Assembly (NCBI RefSeq): GCF_017316305.2
Contig: NZ_CP147250.1
Location: 496,001-560,000, forward strand
DNA: 64,000 nucleotides
Direction: 5' to 3'
Source of the DNA: Enterococcus sp. DIV1094
GTDB taxonomy: Bacteria > Bacillota > Bacilli > Lactobacillales > Enterococcaceae
Shown here one piece after another: positions 44,286 to 51,230 of this stretch. How positions within the stretch are numbered: the first letter of the stretch is position 1; the number at the start of each line of letters is the position of its first letter. The position numbers and the translations under genes are program-made. The notes beneath the pieces are model-generated. The model ran no database searches. It was not told the origin of the DNA and saw nothing but the letters and a program-made list of their open reading frames with translations.

Positions 44286-44509
44286 GATAAATACCTCCCT
44301 ATATTTTGTTGGATATAATCATCTTTCCAATAACCATGACCACAATAAACAAGTTTGCACTTATCAATTTCTTCCGGCGTAGCTTCTCTAGTCATTTCAA
44401 CGATGGAATAGTCCTTTTTTATCTGGACTGATTGGACGACCCTTAATGGATCATCTTCATTTGGTGGTGGATATCTATTAGATAGTGAAACGTACCAGTA
44501 GTTTCTCAT
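44282..44509 (-). CDS. Hypothetical protein
   Basis: A 75-residue protein (MRNYWYVSLSNRYPPPNEDD) translationally coupled to the next gene. No family recognised. Confidence 0.55.
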   Translation of the reverse strand: MRNYWYVSLSNRYPPPNEDDPLRVVQSVQIKKDYSIVEMTREATPEEIDKCKLVYCGHGYWKDDYIQQNIGRYLS

Positions 44510-44528
44510 TATGTAACCTCCTTGCTTG

Positions 44529-44666
44529 CTAGTTTATATTTATAGTTTTTATTAACCAATTCATAAATTTATCTAAGCGAAGTATCATACCAATCCCTAT
44601 TTTAAATCTATCCAAAGCGTGGGTAAGGTCACCTAGCGTTTCGCCAAAAGTTTTGCCCTCTTTCAC
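44529..44666 (-). CDS. Small hypothetical protein
   Basis: A 45-residue frame with a GTG start behind GGGAGG. Opening KEGKTFGETLGDLTHALDRF; no family known. The good ribosome binding site supports it. Confidence 0.5.
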   Translation of the reverse strand: MKEGKTFGETLGDLTHALDRFKIGIGMILRLDKFMNWLIKTININ

Positions 44667-44800
44667 AACATGACCTCCCTTCACAAAATAAAAAGACCAC
44701 TCAACGAGTGATCTAATATGTAAAAACTAACACCTCAGCAATGAGATGCAGCTATACCTCTGTACGGTTTTGATAACTGGTAGGATCACCGTAAACCAAA

Positions 44801-44879
44801 GTCGCTGGCAAGGAATCGAACCTTGCATGGATTACTCATATTCACCCTTTATTGCGTCTACCAATTTCGCTACGGCGAT
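44801..44879 (-). other. tRNA-like element (degenerate, tRNA-Leu-like D arm)
   Basis: In the minus orientation it has a tRNA-Leu-type D arm (TAGCGAAATTGGTAGACGC), and a perfect T arm (CAAGG-TTCGATT-CCTTG). The acceptor stem pairs with two mismatches and the anticodon arm does not fold properly, so it is probably a degenerate or mimic tRNA and not a translated one. Length 79 nt. It lies in the late-transcript leader. Confidence 0.6.
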
Positions 44880-44890
44880 CAAAAAACAAC

Positions 44891-44918
44891 TTGAGAGAAC
44901 GTTTTCTTGGTGTATAAT
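44891..44918 (+). promoter_or_regulatory. Promoter of the Cys-rich small gene
   Basis: -35 TTGAGA (44891-44896), -10 TATAAT (44913-44918), spacing 16. It is opposite to all neighbouring genes. Confidence 0.75.
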
Positions 44919-44969
44919 ATTACTATCAATGAAAAGGGACCATTGAAATAAACGAAAGGAGATGCTCTC

Positions 44970-45182
44970 TTGCCTTATTATATTGCTAATAAAAATAAAG
45001 ATGACAAAGGCCGTCACGAACTTCATGAAAGCACATGCAATTACCTTCCTTTGAAACAAAATCAATTATCGGCTGGCAATCATTCGGATTGCTCTCAAGC
45101 TATTTTAGCATTGAAAAAGATGTACACGAATGCGGATTTTGACGGTTGCAAGCATTGCTGCTCTTCTTGTCACAAAGGCTAA
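44970..45182 (+). CDS. Small Cys/His-rich protein, opposite strand
   Basis: A 70-residue protein with TTG start and GAAAGGAG site, beginning PYYIANKNKDDKGRHELH and ending GCKHCCSSCHKG. It has the HExH-xxxC and C-x2-CC-x2-C-H pattern of a widespread small bacterial family of unknown role, probably metal-binding. It is the only plus-strand gene between 19.5 and 58 kb, with its own promoter, so it is expressed in the lysogen and lies antisense to the late leader. Confidence 0.7.
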   Translation: MPYYIANKNKDDKGRHELHESTCNYLPLKQNQLSAGNHSDCSQAILALKKMYTNADFDGCKHCCSSCHKG

Positions 45183-45220
45183 TTATTTAGGGAATAGTAC
45201 ATGCTAGCACTTATTATTTT

Positions 45221-45430
45221 TGATAGACAGTAACTTGTTGAAACAATCAAAGAGTCGTTTATTTTTAGCTACTGCCTATTAGAAAAACAAACAACAGCTC
45301 ATATGGAGAAAACGAACTATTTTTTGATTTGATTTATTTTTAGCTGTTGTCTGTTTATTAACGATTTTAGAATAGACAGCAATCGTATAGAGAAAACACA
45401 TGTGAGTAGTTTTTTCGATTGCTGTCTATT
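45221..45430. repeat. Three tandem hairpin repeats
   Basis: Three successive hairpins with related arms: GATAGACAGTA/TACTGCCTATT (45222-45232, 45270-45280), ACAACAGCT/AGCTGTTGT (45291-45299, 45342-45350) and a perfect 15-bp AATAGACAGCAATCG stem (45371-45385, 45416-45430). The loops of two share GAGAAAAC...AGT/CTATTTTTT. They follow the predicted late promoter, so they form the start of the late mRNA. Confidence 0.75.
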
Positions 45431-45504
45431 CAAGCTTAATTGTGGAACAATAACAAACGATGTTTCTATTATTTTTATTTTGTCGAAGTCCTGTTTCCTA
45501 ATCT

Positions 45505-45572
45505 TTCGACAATATCATATTAACACGCTTTTTCGTCCAAAAACCCTACAATATCCCTACAAAAACCCTACA
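45505..45572 (-). promoter_or_regulatory. Probable ArpU-dependent late promoter
   Basis: Three CCCTACA repeats (45544-45550, 45555-45561, 45566-45572) are exactly 11 bp apart, so they lie on one face of the helix. Leftward a -10 element TATGAT (45514-45519) follows; there is no good -35. The nearest repeat centre is about 40 bp upstream of the predicted start, as for class II activators. The ArpU gene ends at 45578, directly next to the repeats. Confidence 0.65.
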
Positions 45573-45577
45573 AAAAA

Positions 45578-45994
45578 TTACCGATACTTAATCAATGAAC
45601 CTTTTTTATACGCTTCTGCAAATTCGATCAATGCATTGGATTTTAGCTTTTCTACGTTTTTCTCTCCATACCCCTGAATTAGTTGTCCTATTTCATAATT
45701 AGAGTGCTTATTAACATCGCAAAAACTATAATAGAGTATTTGACGACTGATAAGGCTCAAACTCATCAGAGCTACTAAAATCGCATCCCTTTCTGCTTCT
45801 ATATCCATCATTTGAATAAGCGCATCTTCTGTTTTGTTACCGTGTTTTGGCGACCTAGGCATGTCAGTTATAATCGGTGACTTAATGTCTATCAAGGAAC
45901 GACCTGCCATCCGCTCCAACCGTCGGAAGTTTTTCAACACATCTCTCGCATTACATCTTGTCTGCCTAAAGTCCACATCTCTTAGTAATTGCAT
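45578..45994 (-). CDS. ArpU-family late transcription regulator
   Basis: A 138-residue protein of the ArpU family. Sequence such as DMPRSPKHGNKTEDALIQM and the C-terminal sigma-70-region-4-like helix-turn-helix (NYEIGQLIQGYGEKNVEKLK) are characteristic. Members activate phage late genes and were first named in Enterococcus for autolysin control. It is the last gene of the middle region, and its putative target repeats begin immediately after it. Confidence 0.88.
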   Translation of the reverse strand: MQLLRDVDFRQTRCNARDVLKNFRRLERMAGRSLIDIKSPIITDMPRSPKHGNKTEDALIQMMDIEAERDAILVALMSLSLISRQILYYSFCDVNKHSNYEIGQLIQGYGEKNVEKLKSNALIEFAEAYKKGSLIKYR

Positions 45995-46013
45995 TAAGTC
46001 AAACCGCTCCTTT

Positions 46014-46287
46014 TTGTGATATAATAAACTTGTCGGGTTTATTACATCAGTCGGAGCGATCCGGCTTTTTTTATACCCATGCTTATGCTAAACTTTTCAA
46101 GTAGCGAGATTACACTCGTTACTTATATCTATGTTGAGCCGTCTGGCGGAAAACAGATGGCTCATTATTTCAATATTCTTCCAACGACAGCCAGTGGTCG
46201 GCTGTCGTTTTTGTTATCCACAGTATCCACAGGTTTTTCCACGATATATTGTAGGAACGTATTTTCGCATACAATATATTGTGTTTA
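46014..46287. promoter_or_regulatory. Hairpin-dense intergenic region between early genes and arpU
   Basis: Contains four hairpins: 46053-46077 (7-bp stem, GCGA tetraloop, then T7 on the plus strand), 46099-46123 (AGTAGCGAG/CTCGTTACT), 46136-46163 (GAGCCGTCTG/CAGATGGCTC) and 46184-46208 (ACGACAGCC/GGCTGTCGT, then T5 on the plus strand). A consensus DnaA box TTATCCACA lies at 46214-46222, with a near match at 46223-46231. An inverted repeat ATATATTGTA/TACAATATAT (46244-46253, 46270-46279) closes the region. Confidence 0.55.
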
Positions 46288-46575
46288 TCATAGAACTTCC
46301 ATATCCACTAATCGAGCCACTGCAACATTCGATTTGCTCTTTGCTAGTTCTTTGTCACAATCCATCGTATTCTCAATGCGAATAACTGCTGAATGATTGT
46401 ACACACGTTCTACATACCCTCTGATTGGATAAATGAACTCTTCTGCTGTACAACGAACCATATCGCCGACTTTAATTTCTGATTCCACTTGCTTTATAGG
46501 ATTTTTAGTTGGTAGATCCATCATCAAGCCACCAATTCCATAAGTATCAGTGTAAAATTCGTCTTTGAGTTTCAT
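46288..46575 (-). CDS. Hypothetical protein with possible KOW-like domain
   Basis: A 95-residue protein. The core IKVGDMVRCTAEEFIYPIRG resembles small KOW/DUF2187-type beta domains. No certain family. Last gene of the early operon. Confidence 0.6.
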   Translation of the reverse strand: MKLKDEFYTDTYGIGGLMMDLPTKNPIKQVESEIKVGDMVRCTAEEFIYPIRGYVERVYNHSAVIRIENTMDCDKELAKSKSNVAVARLVDMEVL

Positions 46576-46627
46576 TACGTCTCCTCCGCATCCATCGCAT
46601 TAACTCTAAAGCTTCATTGATTTTCAT
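46547..46627 (-). CDS. Tiny basic peptide gene (uncertain)
   Basis: A 26-residue frame (MKINEALELMRWMRRRR...) with GGAG site bridges two overlapping genes. Coupled start/stop and a good site suggest it could be translated, but it may be coincidental. Confidence 0.3.
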   Translation of the reverse strand: MKINEALELMRWMRRRRNETQRRILH

Positions 46628-46866
46628 TTTGCTCCCTCCAGTCCTTCAATCCCCATCACAACATATCCATCTTTCTGCGCATAATCAGTAATATAAGTTA
46701 CCTCTGCTTTATATGAGTCACCTGTGAAATTCTCACCGTTCCATTCTCTTAAATACAATCGATCACCAACCTTGTAATCACCATCATTCTTGCGAATCTC
46801 GAATTGTTTGCGTCCGCTTGTGACAGCTTCGAAGTGTTCTGGTAGTATTTTTAGTTCGTGTATCAT
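46624..46866 (-). CDS. DUF3850/ASCH-like protein
   Basis: An 80-residue protein of the DUF3850 (ASCH-related) family: HELKILPEHFEAVTSGRKQF and EIRKNDGDYKVGDRLYLREW are hallmark blocks. ASCH-like domains bind RNA or modified nucleosides. Common in phage early regions. Confidence 0.85.
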   Translation of the reverse strand: MIHELKILPEHFEAVTSGRKQFEIRKNDGDYKVGDRLYLREWNGENFTGDSYKAEVTYITDYAQKDGYVVMGIEGLEGAK

Positions 46867-46884
46867 GATTATCCCTCCTCCAAA

Positions 46885-47121
46885 TCAAGTTCTTCTATGT
46901 TTTTTTTGCGCTAAGTCAGTTCTTGCAGTCGGTGCGCTATACTCTTTTTTCAGATAAAAGATTGTTTTAGCACAATCTTCTAAATCTAATTTTGTATCTG
47001 AAAGAGAGCGAACTCCGTTGAATTTATCGGTTTCAAAATAGACGTTACTAGCTTTTAACTCTTTGTTTTCTAATCCCTTAGCTATTTCGGTAAATAGCAC
47101 TGGTATATACACATATTTCAT
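46885..47121 (-). CDS. Hypothetical protein
   Basis: From ATG 47121 (AGGAGG upstream) 78 residues, MKYVYIPVLFTEIAKGLENK. The start overlaps the DUF1642 stop by four bases. No domain recognised. Confidence 0.6.
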   Translation of the reverse strand: MKYVYIPVLFTEIAKGLENKELKASNVYFETDKFNGVRSLSDTKLDLEDCAKTIFYLKKEYSAPTARTDLAQKKHRRT

Positions 47122-47489
47122 TCCGTTTCCTCCTGTTCTAATCCCCATGCTGCGAATGCCGCCAAGATCTCAAATTGCTGTTCACCAGACATTTTTATAT
47201 AAACTGCATACAGTTGTTCCTCTCTTCGCCAACTTAATACAGAATTGTTTTTTAATGTCCAGAATGGTAAAAATACTTTGCTGTCTGTTTCTTGATACTT
47301 TTCTTTCAAATACTCCAACACGATTTTTTGATTGTCGTTGAGTTCTATTTCTTCAGACATCTGAATATTTGCTAACGCGTAATTGAATCCGTCTAAAAAA
47401 CTATGATTTACTGTTTTATACGGATCGACATTTTTATCACACTCTTTTTCAAGTCTATCTGCTTCTAGCCATTTCAACGCCTTGCTCAT
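47118..47489 (-). CDS. DUF1642 protein
   Basis: A 123-residue DUF1642 family protein typical of lactic-acid-bacteria and enterococcal phage early regions (DGFNYALANIQMSEEIELND). Function unknown. Confidence 0.8.
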   Translation of the reverse strand: MSKALKWLEADRLEKECDKNVDPYKTVNHSFLDGFNYALANIQMSEEIELNDNQKIVLEYLKEKYQETDSKVFLPFWTLKNNSVLSWRREEQLYAVYIKMSGEQQFEILAAFAAWGLEQEETE

Positions 47490-47776
47490 CCTTCTACCAC
47501 CTCATACATTTTTTCAAATACATCTGGTTTACATATATGGAAGTTTCCAAATCCATCTTTTACAATGTAATCTTTATTAGTAAGTTGTTTTATTCCATCG
47601 TCTGTGGAAACACAAGGTATTCTTTCGCTTCTATTTTTTTCACGCCAAGTTTCATCAATAAAATTACGTTCGCCACTAAAACCACCGATGAAATCATGAC
47701 ACTCTTTCCAATTTTTTGAATAACTAGGGTTGAATTGCACTGCTTCAACAACTACTGGTTTCTTTCTATATTTCAT
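47486..47776 (-). CDS. Conserved phage hypothetical protein
   Basis: A 96-residue protein starting MKYRKKPVVVEAVQF and ending with the DYIVKDGFGNFHICKPDVFE pattern frequent in phage early regions. Role unknown. Confidence 0.75.
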   Translation of the reverse strand: MKYRKKPVVVEAVQFNPSYSKNWKECHDFIGGFSGERNFIDETWREKNRSERIPCVSTDDGIKQLTNKDYIVKDGFGNFHICKPDVFEKMYEVVEG

Positions 47777-48156
47777 CGCTCTACCTCCAATAAGTCAGGA
47801 TTTTTGTATATATTTCCGACGACTTCCAAAGGTGAATCAACAAAGTACAAAAACTCAAATTCCGTGCCAAGATTTTTGTGATCAACACAAAATGCTCCCT
47901 CAGCAAACTTTATTGTTGATAAAGTTTCTTCCAAATCAGCTCCGAGGGTTTTCACAATATCCCCCTCAAAAATCTCTACACGGTTCTTATCTTTCAGTCC
48001 TGTGGATTGCATAACAACGCAATCTCGCATATCCAACGGAAAGTCGTCTTCAAAACTACGCCAATCCTGGAACCATTTACCATCACAAAAAACTAATTCT
48101 TGTTCATCAAACCAAAATCCTGTCTTTATATTTAATGCTCGAAACTTCGGTATCAT
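47773..48156 (-). CDS. YopX-family protein
   Basis: A 127-residue YopX protein: IPKFRALNIKTGFWFDEQEL, MQSTGLKDKNRVEIFEGD and the ending KNPDLLE fit. Role unknown; common in phages. Confidence 0.85.
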   Translation of the reverse strand: MIPKFRALNIKTGFWFDEQELVFCDGKWFQDWRSFEDDFPLDMRDCVVMQSTGLKDKNRVEIFEGDIVKTLGADLEETLSTIKFAEGAFCVDHKNLGTEFEFLYFVDSPLEVVGNIYKNPDLLEVER

Positions 48157-48461
48157 TTGCTGTCCTCTCTTTCCTCATACCAATTGTCAAAAACAGTCTG
48201 AATAAAAGCTACGAGTATTTTTCGATTTTGGCTTAAAGCTATATATGGATCAATCAAAGCAACTTTTGCATGTAAACGATGATAAGCAGCGCAATCTATT
48301 TCTAACATTCTCAAACGGTCAATAGCCTCATCAATCATAAAATCTGCAACATTTTCTGCTGTATTTAAGCCATCTGCATATTCAGGCAAGACTTCATTAT
48401 CGATGAATTCAGCCACATCTTCCGGACATAAATCAGCCAGTTCTTGTTGTGTATAGTTCAT
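48153..48461 (-). CDS. Hypothetical protein
   Basis: A 102-residue helical protein (YTQQELADLCPEDVAEFIDN). Overlaps the YopX gene by 4 bases. No family recognised. Confidence 0.6.
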   Translation of the reverse strand: MNYTQQELADLCPEDVAEFIDNEVLPEYADGLNTAENVADFMIDEAIDRLRMLEIDCAAYHRLHAKVALIDPYIALSQNRKILVAFIQTVFDNWYEEREDSK

Positions 48462-48474
48462 TTGCTGTCCTCCA

Positions 48475-48816
48475 TTAAACTAAAATTATCGGTGGTGTTA
48501 GAATTTCAACATTTTGCGGTTTCCATAGATGCAGACAATTGTTTTTAATATTGACATATTCGCTATTTTTAGGATGGAATTGCACTACAACTTCATCTTG
48601 CTCAAAACAAATATCTTTAATTCTACACATCACGTCCCAAGAAGGAGTAATCCGTTTGTTGTGACATGATACAGAAACATGATCCCAACCCATGCCGTTG
48701 CTCGCTATTACTGCGTAATTCCATTTCCCATCACTCCACACGAACGAAAGACCATCTTTGCCAATCACAATATTATTTAATCGTGGTTGTTTAGATATCT
48801 CGTTAATTGATTTCAT
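48475..48816 (-). CDS. DUF7694-like protein
   Basis: A 113-residue protein with the pattern GWDHVSVSCHNKRITPSWDV, CRIKDICFEQDEVVVQFHPK and CLHLWKP seen in small phage DUF7694-type proteins. Function unknown. Confidence 0.7.
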   Translation of the reverse strand: MKSINEISKQPRLNNIVIGKDGLSFVWSDGKWNYAVIASNGMGWDHVSVSCHNKRITPSWDVMCRIKDICFEQDEVVVQFHPKNSEYVNIKNNCLHLWKPQNVEILTPPIILV

Positions 48817-48944
48817 TCGTTTTCCTCCATACTCTCAAAAATAGTAATAGCTTTTTCTATGCCTTTTCGCTCTTCTCCAGTAGCGCATGCGTATAGATAG
48901 CTTCTTAATCGACGAATGGCTTTACTAATTGATATTCGTTTCAT
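48813..48944 (-). CDS. Small hypothetical protein
   Basis: A 43-residue frame (MKRISISKAIRRLRSYLYAC...) with GGAGG site; its stop overlaps the next start (ATGA). Strong arrangement supports a real gene. Confidence 0.6.
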   Translation of the reverse strand: MKRISISKAIRRLRSYLYACATGEERKGIEKAITIFESMEENE

Positions 48945-49222
48945 TTGCCGTCCTCCAAATCAAGATACTTTCTTAAACTACGTAACCCTTTGCCACGTTT
49001 TTTCGTTTTACGTTCAATCCATGTTCCTGTTGTTCCCCAGTAGTCAATGGTCCCCTTATGTGTATGGATTGAAAATTGGTGATTGCTTGGGTAATGGGTA
49101 AACTCGAATCCCAGCGCTTTAATATTTTTTGTAGCTGAATCCCCCATTCTTTTAACATGCTGTTTTCGACGTTCTTTAAGATAGGGTTTTACGTCTCTCC
49201 AGTATTCGGCTAAATCACTCAT
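48941..49222 (-). CDS. Hypothetical basic protein
   Basis: A 93-residue basic protein (KERRKQHVKRMGDSATKNIK; ends GKGLRSLRKYLDLEDGK). No catalytic motif apparent. It overlaps the following small gene by 4 bases. Confidence 0.6.
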   Translation of the reverse strand: MSDLAEYWRDVKPYLKERRKQHVKRMGDSATKNIKALGFEFTHYPSNHQFSIHTHKGTIDYWGTTGTWIERKTKKRGKGLRSLRKYLDLEDGK

Positions 49223-49233
49223 TTGCTATCCTC

Positions 49234-49455
49234 CTAATCTCTCGTCCAAAACAGAAACCGCACCAAATCTTCTTGCGTGCCATTTATATAAATGTTTAAT
49301 TGTGCTCCAACTGCCACCATTATTCCAATAGCCAGTAGAACGATTCCTAGTACTGTGTAATCTCTTTGGTTTTTACTCTTATGATTGATAAAATAGAAAC
49401 CCACCAATGATAGGATTCCACCAATTACACACCAAAATATTGTTAATCCGACCAT
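49234..49455 (-). CDS. Small membrane protein
   Basis: A 73-residue protein with two membrane helices (about 3-22 and 34-52). Function unknown. Confidence 0.6.
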   Translation of the reverse strand: MVGLTIFWCVIGGILSLVGFYFINHKSKNQRDYTVLGIVLLAIGIMVAVGAQLNIYINGTQEDLVRFLFWTRD

Positions 49456-49461
49456 TCTTTC

Positions 49462-49869
49462 CTACCTCCCAAATCTGCGTCTTTCTCTTTCCACAGCGTC
49501 ATTCAAGTCAAGATAGATCCCTTTTCCACCTTCTAAAAATTGCGGTTTTAAATAATATGATTTATTTTCAATATCCCATTTACATAATTTGCCGATTACT
49601 GCAATAAAACGTTCACTCTTGATTGTTGGATTCTTTGTCGTCTTGTTATTAGGTCGATAAAATCGTACAGCACCTTTTTCTCCTTTAGTGGCAGGTACAA
49701 GCGCAATGATTCGTTCTTTATCATTCAAGTAAAGTAACGCATATTCGGAATATTTTAAGCATGCTGCTGCAGACTTGCTAAAATTCAAGCCATACTTTGA
49801 TAGAGTCACGCTAGGTTCTCTTTCTTGGGTACCTAATTCGATTAATTTAAAATTTGATGTTAATTTCAT
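49462..49869 (-). CDS. Hypothetical protein
   Basis: A 135-residue soluble protein (SVTLSKYGLNFSKSAAACLK). No family recognised; overlaps the upstream gene by 4 bases. Confidence 0.6.
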   Translation of the reverse strand: MKLTSNFKLIELGTQEREPSVTLSKYGLNFSKSAAACLKYSEYALLYLNDKERIIALVPATKGEKGAVRFYRPNNKTTKNPTIKSERFIAVIGKLCKWDIENKSYYLKPQFLEGGKGIYLDLNDAVERERRRFGR

Positions 49870-50174
49870 TTTTCTTCCTCCATGTATTTAAATTGACGAC
49901 CCTTAGACTCAATATCCATATGCTTCGCTCTACTCCATATGATATTTTTTGACAGCCCAGTAATTTCTGCTAACTGTTCAGCTGTGCCTGTAACTAGAAT
50001 TCTGTCACCATGCCAAATCGCTATTTTTCGACCTGGTCGTTTTCGTCCAGACTTTTCCTTGGGCCAAATCGTTTTAGCAATTCTCTGAACTTCTGCGACT
50101 GTCTCCTCATTTTCTTGCCACTTCTCCGAACACGTCAGCGCAGCAATTCGTTTGATTTTTGTTTTCTTATTCAT
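49866..50174 (-). CDS. Putative DNA-binding protein
   Basis: A 102-residue basic protein with a probable helix-turn-helix at the C-terminal part (TAEQLAEITGLSKNIIWSRA, about 63-82). Its function is unknown. Confidence 0.6.
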   Translation of the reverse strand: MNKKTKIKRIAALTCSEKWQENEETVAEVQRIAKTIWPKEKSGRKRPGRKIAIWHGDRILVTGTAEQLAEITGLSKNIIWSRAKHMDIESKGRQFKYMEEEK

Positions 50175-50481
50175 TTTTTACACCTTCAATCTCACATTCA
50201 CTCTCAAAGTATCTAGTGATACGCTCAAGCGCCTTTTTATACTCGATAATACTTTTTATCACGTGACCTTCTCTCAGCACGTAGTCACGCTGTATGGCTC
50301 TTAAACACATAGTTAGTGTTTGATAGTACCCAATAAAGGAAGTCGATTCTATTTTTTCACCTTTCTCATTTTCGGTATATTGGATATTCCCTTTTTCATC
50401 AAGAATGACTCGTGATAGAACAATATTTTTACAATCACTCGTTTCAGTGATTCGATAGTTTTCAATTTTCATTGCTAACAT
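50167..50481 (-). CDS. Hypothetical protein
   Basis: A 104-residue protein (MKIENYRITETSDCKNIVLS) with GGAGAAAG site; overlaps the next gene by 8 bases. No domain recognised. Confidence 0.6.
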   Translation of the reverse strand: MLAMKIENYRITETSDCKNIVLSRVILDEKGNIQYTENEKGEKIESTSFIGYYQTLTMCLRAIQRDYVLREGHVIKSIIEYKKALERITRYFESECEIEGVKNE

Positions 50482-50491
50482 TTTCTTTCTC

Positions 50492-50623
50492 CTAAAAAAT
50501 CATTTGCCAAAGTAGCACGCCTAATTTGACTACTCCTGCTACTACAAGCATTGCCATTGCTAAAATAAGTCCGCATCCTAGAAAAGCTGATGCGATATCT
50601 AGTAAGCTTTTCAAACCATTCAT
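50492..50623 (-). CDS. Small transmembrane protein
   Basis: A 43-residue frame with one long hydrophobic helix (residues 9-40) behind GAGGGA; tightly packed with its neighbours. Possible small holin-like or membrane effector; role unknown. Confidence 0.6.
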   Translation of the reverse strand: MNGLKSLLDIASAFLGCGLILAMAMLVVAGVVKLGVLLWQMIF

Positions 50624-50673
50624 TCCGATTCCCTCATTTCTGCAAAAGGAACAAAATCTTCTGTTAGTTTCAT
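50620..50673 (-). CDS. Leader-like peptide (uncertain)
   Basis: A 17-residue frame (MKLTEDFVPFAEMRESE) whose stop overlaps the start of the next gene; it may couple translation. Confidence 0.25.
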   Translation of the reverse strand: MKLTEDFVPFAEMRESE

Positions 50674-50690
50674 AAAATTAACTCCATTTA

Positions 50691-50885
50691 CTAATTTCTA
50701 AATGCCCTGCGCACGGTGTACGCTTCATTAATGATTTTCTTCAACGTATCCGATGGATAGATTCGATGACTTGTCTTTTTGGTATCTTGCGCATACAACC
50801 AAGCAAGTTGTGCCAAGGTTTCATCGTCAAGAGAAAATCTTGGCCTTTGCTTAGGTGTCCCACCTGTTCTTTTTGGCTGTCCCAC
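50691..50885 (-). CDS. Hypothetical protein
   Basis: A 64-residue basic protein with GTG start abutting the preceding gene (PRFSLDDETLAQLAWLYAQD). No family recognised. Confidence 0.55.
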   Translation of the reverse strand: MGQPKRTGGTPKQRPRFSLDDETLAQLAWLYAQDTKKTSHRIYPSDTLKKIINEAYTVRRAFRN

Positions 50886-51215
50886 CTACACAATCGCTCC
50901 TTTTGACTGATCTCTCAAATATTTCTGTAGACCTCGGTAACACTCTTCGAATGACAAAAGAGAATATTTCATCTTTTGTACATAAAGCTCCTCTTTTTTC
51001 TTTTTTTCCTTTACCAAAATATGTTCTAGTTTTGTAGAGTCTACATATAGCGCATAGTAAACACGCAACTTACTCCAACTTGAACGATCGTTTTTTATTT
51101 GGTCTTCGGTCAAATCTTTTAGCTGTCTATAAACTGCCTGCAAACATTTATGCTCATCGCCTTGTTTACACTCGCCGAGTTTATTTAACAGCTTGAGATA
51201 GTTATATTCTTTCAA
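50886..51215 (-). CDS. Hypothetical protein
   Basis: A 109-residue Lys-rich helical protein (KKKKEELYVQKMKYSLLSFE). No function assigned; next to the replication initiator. Confidence 0.6.
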   Translation of the reverse strand: MKEYNYLKLLNKLGECKQGDEHKCLQAVYRQLKDLTEDQIKNDRSSWSKLRVYYALYVDSTKLEHILVKEKKKKEELYVQKMKYSLLSFEECYRGLQKYLRDQSKGAIV

Positions 51216-51230
51216 AATATCACCTCACGT

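Noticed and set aside
44801-44879. Functional tRNA-Leu gene
   Set aside because: The anticodon arm cannot form a 5-bp stem with 7-nt loop, and the acceptor has mismatches; a tRNA-Leu would also need a long variable arm.
45221-45430. CRISPR-like repeats
   Set aside because: Three units are hairpins with diverged arms, no constant repeat/spacer lengths and no cas genes in the window.
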